NCBI GenBank assembly: GCA_025356505.1
Contig: JANXSV010000186.1
Coordinates: 1-10,614, forward strand
Reading direction: 5' to 3'
Length of the DNA stretch: 10,614 nt
Source of the DNA: Methylovirgula sp.
GTDB lineage: Bacteria > Pseudomonadota > Alphaproteobacteria > Rhizobiales > Beijerinckiaceae
Part shown: piece after piece, positions 1 to 6,403 of the stretch
How positions within the stretch are numbered: the first letter of the stretch is position 1
How the letters are laid out: every line of letters starts with the position of its first letter
Program-made: the position numbers and the translations under genes
The notes under the pieces: model-generated
What the model was told of the DNA's origin: nothing
The model's input: the letters and a program-made list of their open reading frames with translations, nothing else
The model's database searches: none

Positions 1-283
1 CATTGCCGGGCAGCGCATTGAAGGCGGCAGCCGACGCGTAGGCGGGCCAGTGCGGCGGGCCCATACGTTGCACCCTCCCGCCTTCCTGATCGATAAGCAC
101 AGGCGCATCTGTCCTGCCGGTTGCCGTCCTGAATGCCGCCGTGAGCGCCTTTACTTGCGCAGGAGACTCGACGTTCCGCTTGAACAGAATCAAACCCCAA
201 GGTTGCATTTCTGCAAAAAAGGCGACCTCTTCGCCGGTGAGTTCCAGCCCGACGCAACCTGAAATAAATGCTCGTATCGTCAT
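1..283 (-). CDS. nagZ: NagZ-type beta-N-acetylhexosaminidase, N-terminal part (runs off the window)
   Basis: Glycoside hydrolase family 3 beta-N-acetylglucosaminidase, which in Gram-negative bacteria trims GlcNAc from cell-wall muropeptides in the cytoplasm during peptidoglycan recycling. The minus strand is open from the window edge up to ATG at 283-281, giving 94 codons. Visible marks are an opening MTIRAFISGCVGLELTGEEV, then QPWGLILFKRNV, then the family hallmark LIDQEGGRVQRMGPPHWPAY near residues 65-84. Those segments match the first (beta/alpha) barrel strands of alphaproteobacterial NagZ; the catalytic His/Asp loop lies outside the window. An in-frame stop at 313-311 limits upstream starts, and ATG 283 gives the usual family N-terminus. 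The gene is clearly richer in G+C (148 of the first 240 bases) than what lies beyond the tRNA. It is divergent from the tRNA and probably belongs to the native chromosome. Confidence 0.88.
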   Translation of the reverse strand, partial: MTIRAFISGCVGLELTGEEVAFFAEMQPWGLILFKRNVESPAQVKALTAAFRTATGRTDAPVLIDQEGGRVQRMGPPHWPAYASAAAFNALPGN

Positions 284-392
284 CACTATCCCGAATCGGC
301 AAGAATAAAGCTATTGCTCTGCGCTTATATCCGTCTTGCGGCGCGCATGCTGGCAAAACCGCGGCATTTTCGTCAATCTGTCACCAAAGCAG

Positions 393-421
393 TTGCGGGA
401 CGCCAAGACGCACACTATAGC
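393..421 (+). promoter_or_regulatory. Putative sigma70-type promoter of the tRNA-Gln
   Basis: A TTGCGG box at 393-398 and a TATAGC box at 416-421 are separated by exactly 17 bases, with the tRNA starting 20 bases after the -10 box. The -10 is good and the -35 is a partial match. Position and spacing make this the best candidate for tRNA transcription; it is a prediction from sequence alone. Confidence 0.5.
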
Positions 422-441
422 TTGAGCGCTTTTAAGCACAT

Positions 442-516
442 TGGGGCGTCGCCAAGCGGTAAGGCACCGGATTTTGATTCCGGTATGCGGAGGTTCGAAT
501 CCTCCCGCCCCAGCCA
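442..516 (+). tRNA. tRNA-Gln (anticodon TTG), CCA encoded
   Basis: The full cloverleaf can be folded by eye. The acceptor stem TGGGGCG (442-448) pairs with CGCCCCA (506-512), the anticodon stem CCGGA/TCCGG flanks a seven-base loop TTTTGAT with anticodon TTG at 474-476, and the T arm is GGAGG-TTCGAAT-CCTCC. The discriminator G and CCA follow at 513-516. Anticodon TTG reads CAA (Gln). The gene is intact although an integrase follows it directly, as expected when an integrating element restores the 3' end of the tRNA it uses as its target. No T-rich terminator hairpin is visible immediately downstream. Confidence 0.96.
489..516 (+). other. Likely attachment site (attL) within the 3' part of tRNA-Gln
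   Basis: Tyrosine integrases of islands and phages commonly recombine in the T arm/acceptor end of a tRNA gene, and the integrase downstream is oriented outward from this tRNA. The element boundary should therefore lie somewhere in the T arm to the CCA. I found no second copy of this 3' end inside the window, so the partner site (attR) would be beyond it. Exact limits are inferred. Confidence 0.4.
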
Positions 517-570
517 GTTTTATCTAAGACATTGATATTGCTGACGTATTCCTCCTGACTGGGAATCAAA

Positions 571-601
571 ATGTACTAGTGTACATCGGATTGTACCAGT
601 G
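571..601 (+). repeat. Paired repeats upstream of the integrase (possible operator or integrase-binding sites)
   Basis: A six-base inverted repeat ATGTAC-TAGT-GTACAT occupies 571-586. Overlapping it, TGTACTAGTG (572-581) recurs as TGTACCAGTG (592-601), nine of ten bases identical with a 20-base period, which is about two helical turns. They lie between the tRNA and the integrase start, where both arm-type integrase sites and autoregulatory operators are usual. Binding is an inference. Confidence 0.45.
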
Positions 602-657
602 AGTGTGCAGAGGAGTTGTTGGCGCTGCGCGCAACCCAAATTGATGGGGGTTGTAAG

Positions 658-2784
658 TTGCCAATTTGTTCCCATTTTTATCGTCGTGGTGCCATCTATT
701 GGTGGCGCAAATCGGTCTCATGCTCGGTAACCAAGCAACGAATCGTTGTGGCGATGAGCTTAGGGACAAAGGAGCCGAAAGCCGCCAAGTATCTGGCGGC
801 TCATATGGGTGTGTTTGCGTTAGAGTTGGAGCACGATATGAGTGTCAGTGTGGAAAGAGCAGAAGTGGTTAAACAGCGTTTTCAAGAAAAACTTGAAACG
901 TATCGCAAAAGTTACAAGCAGCTGGATATTATACGGCTATACCAAGATCTCACTTTGCCTCTTCCTAGCCGTTTTAGTTCACACAAACACATGTTTAAAC
1001 ACCGTGCTGGCGAGTTTCGCATTTTTGGCGCGCTCTATGAATTGGCCGAAAGATATGGCTCTGACTGCGCCTATACCACTGAAATTGACTTAGAACTGCG
1101 GAACAAGAACTTAACCGATTTCGAACGCGATAAGGTCAAGCATCGCATGGGACACGGCATCATTAAGCGCTTTTTGACACCAAATTTTGACGGCGTTGAC
1201 ATGATTAAATTTCCGATTGTCCAGCAATGGGTGCTCGATCGAAACAACGGTAAGCCGATGAAAAATCCTGAGGGACTATTGCGGTTATTTGCAGGTGAAC
1301 GAAGCGTTTTTGTGAAATATATGGCCGCCAATTATGAGGCGGCAGTAGACAATGATGCTCGGGTGCTATGTGACATTGCACCAGTTGCGCGTGAGATGGC
1401 TGGGAAATATGCGATCGATGAGCGCCTCCCTGAATTTGTCTTTTCCGATGTTTTTGGGAGCGGGCACATACGACCTTTGTCAGGTCGCGATGATCTAAAG
1501 CCGCACAATCAAAATTCTGAAATTCCAGAAGCAAAAGCAACGAATGAACAAACTCAATCTTCACCGATAGAAACGGTTGAACCGGAATGTGCGATCACCA
1601 ATGGTACAATGCTAAAAAACGAAGATGACTTGCCAAATTTTGTCAATTCGGCCCCACCACCAGCAAATCCTTCTTCAAATTCCGTGACTTTGCCACAAGG
1701 CAATTCACAACCGCAAAATGGTTCTTGCGGCATTAAAGAGCTTGGAAAATCTCTTGAAAGCAAGCGACAAAAAGAAAGGAGTTGGGACAACAAATCCTGC
1801 CGTCAGGCGGCCAGCTCATTTGGGCTGTTTGATAAATTTCTGACAGAAGAATGCAAAATTAGCTCTGTTAGCCAGATAGGTCAGAAACACCTGGCGCAAT
1901 TTGTCAATTTTCTGCAATTTGAGATTTATACGCATTACGGCAAAAGTGCGAGTGATCACGATAAAAGCATAGCGGTATTGCGCAAGATTGCTCAAGGCAA
2001 GGATAAGTCTCAACGCGGAATTCAAGCAGCTACGCTTAATCGTCACCTGACGTTCTTAAACCAGCTCATCAAATATATTCCCAGCCAGGGCTCTAAATTT
2101 TCAGAGCCACTTTTGACCGGAGAACTTCGCGCAAGAAACACAACTCACACTCGCCCTCGTGATCAGCGCGCCAAAGCGACACCGGATCTGATGAGACAGG
2201 TGTTTCAGACGCCGCCTTTTACCGGCTGCGAATCTTGGCAAAAGCCGAGTAATGCAGGCAAAGTCGTTTATCATAGAGCATTGTACTTTGCTGTCCTGCT
2301 CCTGAATTATAGTGGCGCACGCCGCGAAGAAATATGCGGACTGCATGTGGATGACTTGATCCAGGAGAGTGGCAAGCAGCCATATCTGAGTTTGGATTTT
2401 AGTGACATTCGCCGTCTGAAAAACCCGCAGTCAGTTAGAATAATGCCGATCCATTCGGAATTGATCAGATTGGGGTTTCTCGAATATTGCAATCGAATCA
2501 AAGAATTGGGATATGAACGCATTTTCCCTGATCTTCATTCGGGAACAAGTCAATCGCCTGCAGGCGATCGGCTGTACGACGAATTTGCCCCCCTTCTCAA
2601 GGGGTTGGATAGAGGTAAAAAGAACCTAGTTATTCACTCACTTAGGCATGGATTTGCCTCAAGCTTAAAACACAATCTGGTCGACAAAGAGGTTCGAGCT
2701 GATTTGTTAGGCCATGGCGGTGAATCGGAGACAGACGAACGTTACAGTGAAGCCTACGCTTGGAAGAAGCTCTGCAATTTATAA
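658..2784 (+). CDS. Large tyrosine site-specific recombinase (island integrase), C-terminal tail frameshifted
   Basis: Site-specific DNA recombinase of the tyrosine integrase family, presumed to integrate/excise the element at the adjacent tRNA-Gln. TTG at 658 is chosen because GGGGG lies seven bases upstream and the product opens MPICSHFYRRGAIYWWRKSV, the short N-terminal domain typical of this integrase type; an open frame continues back to TTG at 616. With this start (708 aa) there is an N-terminal region to about residue 290, a Pro/Asn/Ser/Gln-rich linker to about 375, a SAM-like core-binding domain at roughly 376-480, and the catalytic domain at about 515-700. The catalytic set is visible: R555 (SGARREEI), K588, H660 and R663 (HSLRH), H686 (LLGHGG) and Y696 (ERYSE). 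The last seven residues, from W702, appear out of frame: the next frame restores a 58-residue tail (see separate entry). G+C is lower than in nagZ. Confidence 0.88.
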   Translation: MPICSHFYRRGAIYWWRKSVSCSVTKQRIVVAMSLGTKEPKAAKYLAAHMGVFALELEHDMSVSVERAEVVKQRFQEKLETYRKSYKQLDIIRLYQDLTLPLPSRFSSHKHMFKHRAGEFRIFGALYELAERYGSDCAYTTEIDLELRNKNLTDFERDKVKHRMGHGIIKRFLTPNFDGVDMIKFPIVQQWVLDRNNGKPMKNPEGLLRLFAGERSVFVKYMAANYEAAVDNDARVLCDIAPVAREMAGKYAIDERLPEFVFSDVFGSGHIRPLSGRDDLKPHNQNSEIPEAKATNEQTQSSPIETVEPECAITNGTMLKNEDDLPNFVNSAPPPANPSSNSVTLPQGNSQPQNGSCGIKELGKSLESKRQKERSWDNKSCRQAASSFGLFDKFLTEECKISSVSQIGQKHLAQFVNFLQFEIYTHYGKSASDHDKSIAVLRKIAQGKDKSQRGIQAATLNRHLTFLNQLIKYIPSQGSKFSEPLLTGELRARNTTHTRPRDQRAKATPDLMRQVFQTPPFTGCESWQKPSNAGKVVYHRALYFAVLLLNYSGARREEICGLHVDDLIQESGKQPYLSLDFSDIRRLKNPQSVRIMPIHSELIRLGFLEYCNRIKELGYERIFPDLHSGTSQSPAGDRLYDEFAPLLKGLDRGKKNLVIHSLRHGFASSLKHNLVDKEVRADLLGHGGESETDERYSEAYAWKKLCNL

Positions 2785-2939
2785 ATAAATTGCCCAATGT
2801 TACCGATCATCTTGAGAAACAGCCACTGAAGCTCCTGCCATGGGTGGAAAAAAAGCAACAACCGCCGTTTTCCCAACCCAAGCGATCCGGCAAAACAAGA
2901 ACTTGGAAGACAAAGGATGAGCTGCAACACCATCATTGA
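2763..2939 (+). pseudogene. Displaced C-terminal tail of the integrase (-1 frameshift remnant)
   Basis: Shifted from the integrase frame, 2763-2939 reads 58 codons to a TGA at 2937 and begins EEALQFINKLPNVTDHLEKQ, then PLKLLPWVEKKQQPPFSQPK. A helix followed by an 'LP.VT.HL....L.LLPWVE' segment after the catalytic tyrosine is, as I recall, the normal tail of such integrases, so this looks like coding sequence separated by loss of one base (probably a T before TGG at 2761, which would restore ...SEAYALEEALQ...). The catalytic tyrosine is upstream of the break and unaffected. A sequencing error is the alternative explanation. Confidence 0.6.
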
Positions 2940-3244
2940 AACTTATCTTGGCCTTCCATGCTTACAAGGAGCACAGTCCAATTTGGGCAAAAGCGATTGA
3001 TATGGATCGTGTCGTCGATGGAACGCTTGGTAATTGTCGGTTGAGGTATTTGGCCTGTGGTGGGTAGAAAACAGTCACAGACCAAATTGAAGCGCACCGA
3101 TTCGTAAGCAATTTCGATACCCCGTTCGTGCAGCAAATCCTCGACATTGCGCAAGGACAATGGGTATCGGACATACATCATCACTGCCGGACGGATGATC
3201 TCAGGCGAAGTTTTGGCATAACGAAATATGCGGGGTTCAGCCAT
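2933..3244 (-). pseudogene. Truncated IS6-family transposase
   Basis: Fragment of a DDE transposase. From ATG at 3244-3242 the product starts MAEPRIFRYAKTSPEIIRPA and continues through YVRYPLSLRNVEDLLHERGI to YESVRF (ending near base 3089). This is the N-terminal helix-turn-helix region of IS6-family (IS26-like) transposases, about 50 residues. After that the frame stays open to 2933 but family similarity stops. The whole catalytic DDE domain (normally ending near 230-240 aa) is missing, so the element cannot encode its own transposition. An in-frame GTG at 3250 is an alternative start. The ATG lies 59 bases inside the terminal repeat at 3303, a normal leader length for IS6 elements. Confidence 0.75.
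2940..3085. other. Unassigned junction segment between integrase remnant and IS6 remnant
   Basis: No intact gene and no convincing RNA or repeat is seen here. On the minus strand the transposase frame stays open through it (to 2933), but the encoded residues no longer resemble an IS6 transposase. The other frames carry stops or lack recognisable motifs. It is probably debris from earlier insertions or deletions. Confidence 0.35.
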
Positions 3245-3303
3245 GGCCACGATCTTATCGCCATGCCATCAGCCAGGCAGCCTGATTTTCCTCTAACAGT
3301 GCC
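3086..3303 (-). mobile_element. IS6-family insertion sequence remnant (left end only)
   Basis: The segment carries one terminal repeat at 3290-3303, the leader and the first ~50 codons of an IS6-type transposase, then loses recognisable IS sequence. No second terminal repeat (GGCACTG...) is visible on the integrase side, so the element is a one-ended remnant, likely produced by a later deletion. Its intact edge abuts and invades the 3' end of idi. Its position between the integrase and the photosystem marks this as a rearrangement point. Confidence 0.65.
3290..3303 (-). repeat. IS6-type terminal inverted repeat
   Basis: Read on the minus strand from 3303 the sequence is GGCACTGTTAGAGG. Its first nine bases match the start of the IS26 terminal repeat (GGCACTGTTGCAAA, from memory). 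It sits 59 bases before the transposase ATG, and the idi stop codon falls inside it at 3295-3293. A perfect 8-bp target duplication cannot be tested because the other IS end is missing. Confidence 0.6.
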
Positions 3304-4330
3304 TATCGATGAGCAGCGGGGCCTGTCTGAGCTGATCTAGATTTTGAGATCCGGTGCAAAAAGCAGTAACCCGTAATTCTTCAATGATAGCCTCAAATTG
3401 AACCTGTAAACCCAGCCGTCCTTGTAGGGTTTGCTCCAAAATTGACCCGGCAAATCCGACCATATTTGCACCGAGCCTCAAAGCCTTCGCGGCGTCCAAG
3501 CCGTTGCGCATCCCGCCCGAAGCAATCAAGGATATATGTGGTAGGGCGGCGCGCGCGTCTCTTATGGCTTGAGCAGTGGGTATGCCCCAGTCCCGGAACG
3601 TTTCCGCGATGTTACGGGATTTTTGAGGTGATGCACTTTCAGCCACCACTGCAGCCCAACTCGTGCCGCCAGCGCCGGCAATATCGATGATATTGACGCC
3701 CACCGCGTTCAATTTGACAGCCACGGCAGCGGATATGCCGCAACCTATTTCTTTGACAACAATGGGGCAAGGAAGGGCTGTTACCGCCTCTTCTATGCGG
3801 TTAAGGACACCTTTCCAATTTCGGTCGCCATTGTCTTGAAGAACTTCCTGCAGAGGGTTCAAGTGAATTATCAGGGCATCAGCCTCTATCATGTCTATGG
3901 CGCGATTGAGATACTCTACGCCCTTCCAGTCATGCAACTGCGCGGCCCCGATATTTGCAAGAATAGGGACGTCAGGAGCTCGCCGCCTCAGGTCTTTGCT
4001 AAATCCAGACGCATTTGCTGTCTCTAAAGCAATGCGTTGGGAACCCACCGCGAAGGCGAGGCCAAGTGATTGGGCGACCTCGGCCAACGTCGTGTTTATA
4101 GCCTCGGCTCGGCTTGGCCCCCCGGTCATAGAACTGATCAATAAGGGCGCGCGGCATTTGCGCCCAAGAAACGTGCAACTCAAGTCGATGGCGGCAAAGT
4201 CCACTTCGGGCAGGGCGTTGTGTGCGAACCTGATCGTTTCGAAGCCGGTGCTGGTGTAACGCGTAGCCACGTCACGGCGGAGCACTGTCTCGAGCTGATC
4301 TAGTTTTGCTTGGGCGCGATCATCATCCAT
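3293..4330 (-). CDS. fni: Type-2 isopentenyl-diphosphate isomerase (IDI-2), 3' end fused to IS
   Basis: FMN-dependent isomerase interconverting IPP and DMAPP; here it balances the C5 units for carotenoid synthesis. The 345-aa product is a complete TIM barrel of IDI-2 type: LLISSMTGGP (63-72, flavin binding), GSQRIALE (96-103), NIGAAQL (126-132), IHLNPLQE (155-162) with Q161/E162 matching the conserved catalytic/Mg-binding pair, VVKEIGCGIS (191-200), IDIAGAGGTSW (215-225), and GMRNGLDAAKAL / GFAGSIL for the FMN phosphate. ATG at 4330 overlaps the end of blh by 8 nt. The final residues (R-H-C) and the TAG stop are encoded at or inside the IS6 terminal repeat, so the native last few codons are lost; the barrel itself appears whole. 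It is the last gene of the operon and has no visible terminator of its own. The class is also called idi2. Confidence 0.92.
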   Translation of the reverse strand: MDDDRAQAKLDQLETVLRRDVATRYTSTGFETIRFAHNALPEVDFAAIDLSCTFLGRKCRAPLLISSMTGGPSRAEAINTTLAEVAQSLGLAFAVGSQRIALETANASGFSKDLRRRAPDVPILANIGAAQLHDWKGVEYLNRAIDMIEADALIIHLNPLQEVLQDNGDRNWKGVLNRIEEAVTALPCPIVVKEIGCGISAAVAVKLNAVGVNIIDIAGAGGTSWAAVVAESASPQKSRNIAETFRDWGIPTAQAIRDARAALPHISLIASGGMRNGLDAAKALRLGANMVGFAGSILEQTLQGRLGLQVQFEAIIEELRVTAFCTGSQNLDQLRQAPLLIDRHC

Positions 4331-5210
4331 GAATTTCTGCCTTCATCCAGCCTGAAACCCTAGCCTGTTCCACTAGCGCCATATGCGGCACAGTCAGAGC
4401 GGCGAGTCCTACAAAGATGAATTGTACAATTCGACTGTCGATGGAAGATTCGGGAAAGTATCTCCAAGATATGAGGGAGAGGGCCAAAACACCAGCCATG
4501 GGCACGGTGGCCGCCAATGATAAAAACGTTGGCGATGCATTGCCTGCCAATTTTAGTGTTCGCATCACATGGCGGGCACTGTGCATGGTGCAAAAGAAGA
4601 CCGTAAACGCAATCAGGGGGGGGGCAGCTACGGCTAAAAGAGTAAGCGCAGCCAGTTCGAAAGCGGTGAATTTATCAATTTTAAGTTCGGCTGCAATGGA
4701 GACGCAGCATGCGAACAACCAGGGCCATGACAATAATTTAAGACCGAAAGTCACGGAATGGGCGGCAGAGCTGCCGCCCAGAAGTGTAAAAAGTTGCGAA
4801 ACCTCCTCTGAATGCAGCGTCAGGGGTAGAATCAGAATTGCGCCTCCATAGACGACTTGCACTGGCCACGGTGTTCCTCCCGCAAGATCGCCGGAAAAGT
4901 GAGCCATCGATATCAGCAAAAATCCGCACAGAAAAACAAAAGGTGAAAGCAGCCAAATGCCGACTACGACTAAGGCAAGGCAAAGATAGACGATTGAAAA
5001 CACCGTCCACTGCAATGGGGTACGGGTATTGTAAATTTGTTTTGCAAAAATGGTGTCGAGTGCCCCGTGCGGGACGCCAAGTGTAACGATGAGCACTGCT
5101 AAGATAATCAACTCTGTTTGGGGGCTCAGCCGAGCGAACAGCAATGATGATAAAGCTGTGCCAAGCGCCAAGATGCTGAAAAGTACGCCTTGGATACGGA
5201 ATGCATTCAT
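4323..5210 (-). CDS. blh: Blh/Brp-like beta-carotene 15,15'-dioxygenase
   Basis: Integral membrane enzyme that cleaves beta-carotene centrally into two retinals, the chromophore for the rhodopsin at the head of the cluster. The 295-aa product is strongly hydrophobic throughout, with multiple predicted membrane helices. The histidines expected to hold the active-site iron are present: H48 (GVPHGALD), H104 (MAHFSGDL), H210 and H214 (TMHSARH); H276 (TVPHMAL) is also conserved-looking. Spacing matches Blh proteins of marine proteorhodopsin clusters. The ATG at 5210 overlaps the crtY stop as ATGA, and the 3' end overlaps idi by 8 nt, so it is translationally coupled on both sides. A nine-C run on the coding strand lies in the A-A-P-P-L segment (residues 196-199). 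Confidence 0.93.
   Translation of the reverse strand: MNAFRIQGVLFSILALGTALSSLLFARLSPQTELIILAVLIVTLGVPHGALDTIFAKQIYNTRTPLQWTVFSIVYLCLALVVVGIWLLSPFVFLCGFLLISMAHFSGDLAGGTPWPVQVVYGGAILILPLTLHSEEVSQLFTLLGGSSAAHSVTFGLKLLSWPWLFACCVSIAAELKIDKFTAFELAALTLLAVAAPPLIAFTVFFCTMHSARHVMRTLKLAGNASPTFLSLAATVPMAGVLALSLISWRYFPESSIDSRIVQFIFVGLAALTVPHMALVEQARVSGWMKAEIHG
4616..4624. repeat. Nine-base G/C homopolymer inside blh
   Basis: Nine consecutive G on the plus strand (nine C on the coding strand) within the codons for Ala-Ala-Pro-Pro-Leu of blh. Frame is maintained with nine bases. Tracts of this length are prone to slippage; a change of one base would truncate the retinal-forming enzyme. Confidence 0.9.
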
Positions 5211-6403
5211 CGCGTCGACCGTTCAACACTGATTGAGAAAACACTCAAAACTTTCCTCCGCAATTCGCTGAGGAATGGCCGCGCAGGCAAGGCCAGCACG
5301 ATGGAAAGGCAATCCAAAAACGACGGGTTGTCGCTCATGAACCGGATGAGCCGCTTTGGTTTCGTGTTTTTAAACACACTGTAAAATAAATCCGGCGCAA
5401 GCGCCGGGTGCCGCGCTAATACCGACAGAAAAAGATTATCCATCCAGCTCAAAAAGACAGGATCCCGTGGGTGCATGGTTGGCAGACCACCCTCAGCGAG
5501 TTGCGCGGCACACGAAGCGGCCCATCGCTGAATTCTTTGAAAGGCATACCCGGTACTGGGACGTGCAGCCCCTGCGTGAAGTCCTACGCGCACATAGGTA
5601 CCGCTTTTTTCGCAAATGGGTTCCGAAGCACTCATAGGAAGTATGCCGTGTTCAGAGCGTATTATTTGAAAACCTCGGCCTGCTACGCGGCTTTTGACTG
5701 CTTTGTCGCAATCGGCCTTGAGACTATCCCGGCTTTTTGGGCTGGTTGAAAACACGGTATGTTCCACCAGCGCCCGTCGGCTTGAAGAGGGCAGGACATA
5801 TGTAAATCGTATCGTATCAGTCAAATATGCAGTAAAATCCATCAAAGTTGCGACAGTTGGGTCGAAAATATCTGAATCGCATTCGATTTCTTGGCCGTAA
5901 AATGACTGCCACATTCGACTATCACGCTCTCGCAGGTCAGTGGATGGCCGGGAGTCAACAACCATGCACGCCTGAAAATCTCCTCGATCCGTCTTAAGGT
6001 GCCAGGAACCCTCGATGCGCCGTGGCTGATCTAAAACTGAAACAGATTTGAGGAGCCGAATTTGCGGACAGGCAGCGATCGATGCCTCGGCAGCTGTGTA
6101 GAATGCAGACGATGGCATAAGTTGATAGGGCGCATCACGGCAGTCCATCGTCGTTGCAGCGGTTAAAGACTTAACTTGAACTTTGTTCCATTGACTTTCA
6201 ACCATATGGTCAAATTTCAGCTTCTCATCCCGCCAAAAACACCAAGTTCGGTCGTTTTCATATTCAGTACGGCTTTCGAGCACCAAAACCGAAAGTTGGA
6301 GCGACTGCCTAGCGGCCAACTGCGTCGCCAGAGAAAGTCCGGCGCAACCACCGCCGATAATAATTAGGTCTACCTTTGTGGACGTGGGGAGTGAACTATC
6401 CAT
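5207..6403 (-). CDS. crtY: Lycopene beta-cyclase (CrtY type)
   Basis: Cyclises both ends of lycopene to give beta-carotene. The product (398 aa from ATG 6403) opens with a dinucleotide-binding fold, LIIIGGGCAGLSLATQLAAR, with GGGCAG at 17-22. Then come TWCFWRDE (53-60), the family segment FTYVLPSSSRRALVEHTVFS, HGILPMS, and VRVGLHAGAARPSTGYAF near the C-terminal third, all typical of FAD-containing CrtY cyclases. The frame is open a further 27 codons upstream (to 6484), but that would lie inside crtB; ATG 6403 gives a normal N-terminus and an 8-nt overlap with the crtB stop, the same size as the blh-idi overlap. The TGA overlaps the blh ATG. No strong ribosome-binding site is visible, consistent with coupled translation. 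Confidence 0.92.
   Translation of the reverse strand: MDSSLPTSTKVDLIIIGGGCAGLSLATQLAARQSLQLSVLVLESRTEYENDRTWCFWRDEKLKFDHMVESQWNKVQVKSLTAATTMDCRDAPYQLMPSSAFYTAAEASIAACPQIRLLKSVSVLDQPRRIEGSWHLKTDRGDFQACMVVDSRPSTDLRERDSRMWQSFYGQEIECDSDIFDPTVATLMDFTAYLTDTIRFTYVLPSSSRRALVEHTVFSTSPKSRDSLKADCDKAVKSRVAGRGFQIIRSEHGILPMSASEPICEKSGTYVRVGLHAGAARPSTGYAFQRIQRWAASCAAQLAEGGLPTMHPRDPVFLSWMDNLFLSVLARHPALAPDLFYSVFKNTKPKRLIRFMSDNPSFLDCLSIVLALPARPFLSELRRKVLSVFSISVERSTR

Noticed and set aside
75-83. CCTCCCGCC matching nine bases of the tRNA 3' end, considered as a second attachment site
   Set aside because: It lies in nagZ coding sequence, is only nine bases long and lacks the flanking T-loop bases.
50-262. Open frame on the plus strand opposite nagZ
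   Set aside because: It is a shadow of the minus-strand nagZ frame, which has clear family motifs; the plus-strand product is Arg/Pro-rich with no recognisable domain.
314-535. Open frame across the tRNA-Gln gene
   Set aside because: It translates straight through an intact tRNA and its promoter; not a gene.
3679-3692. Palindrome-like AATATCGATGATATT in idi
   Set aside because: It lies in the conserved Ile-Ile-Asp-Ile codons of the enzyme and is explained by coding constraint.
3329-4303. GAGCTGATCTAG occurs at 3329-3340 and 4292-4303, near both ends of idi
   Set aside because: Both copies encode Leu-Asp-Gln-Leu in frame in the same gene; most likely chance similarity, not an insertion footprint.
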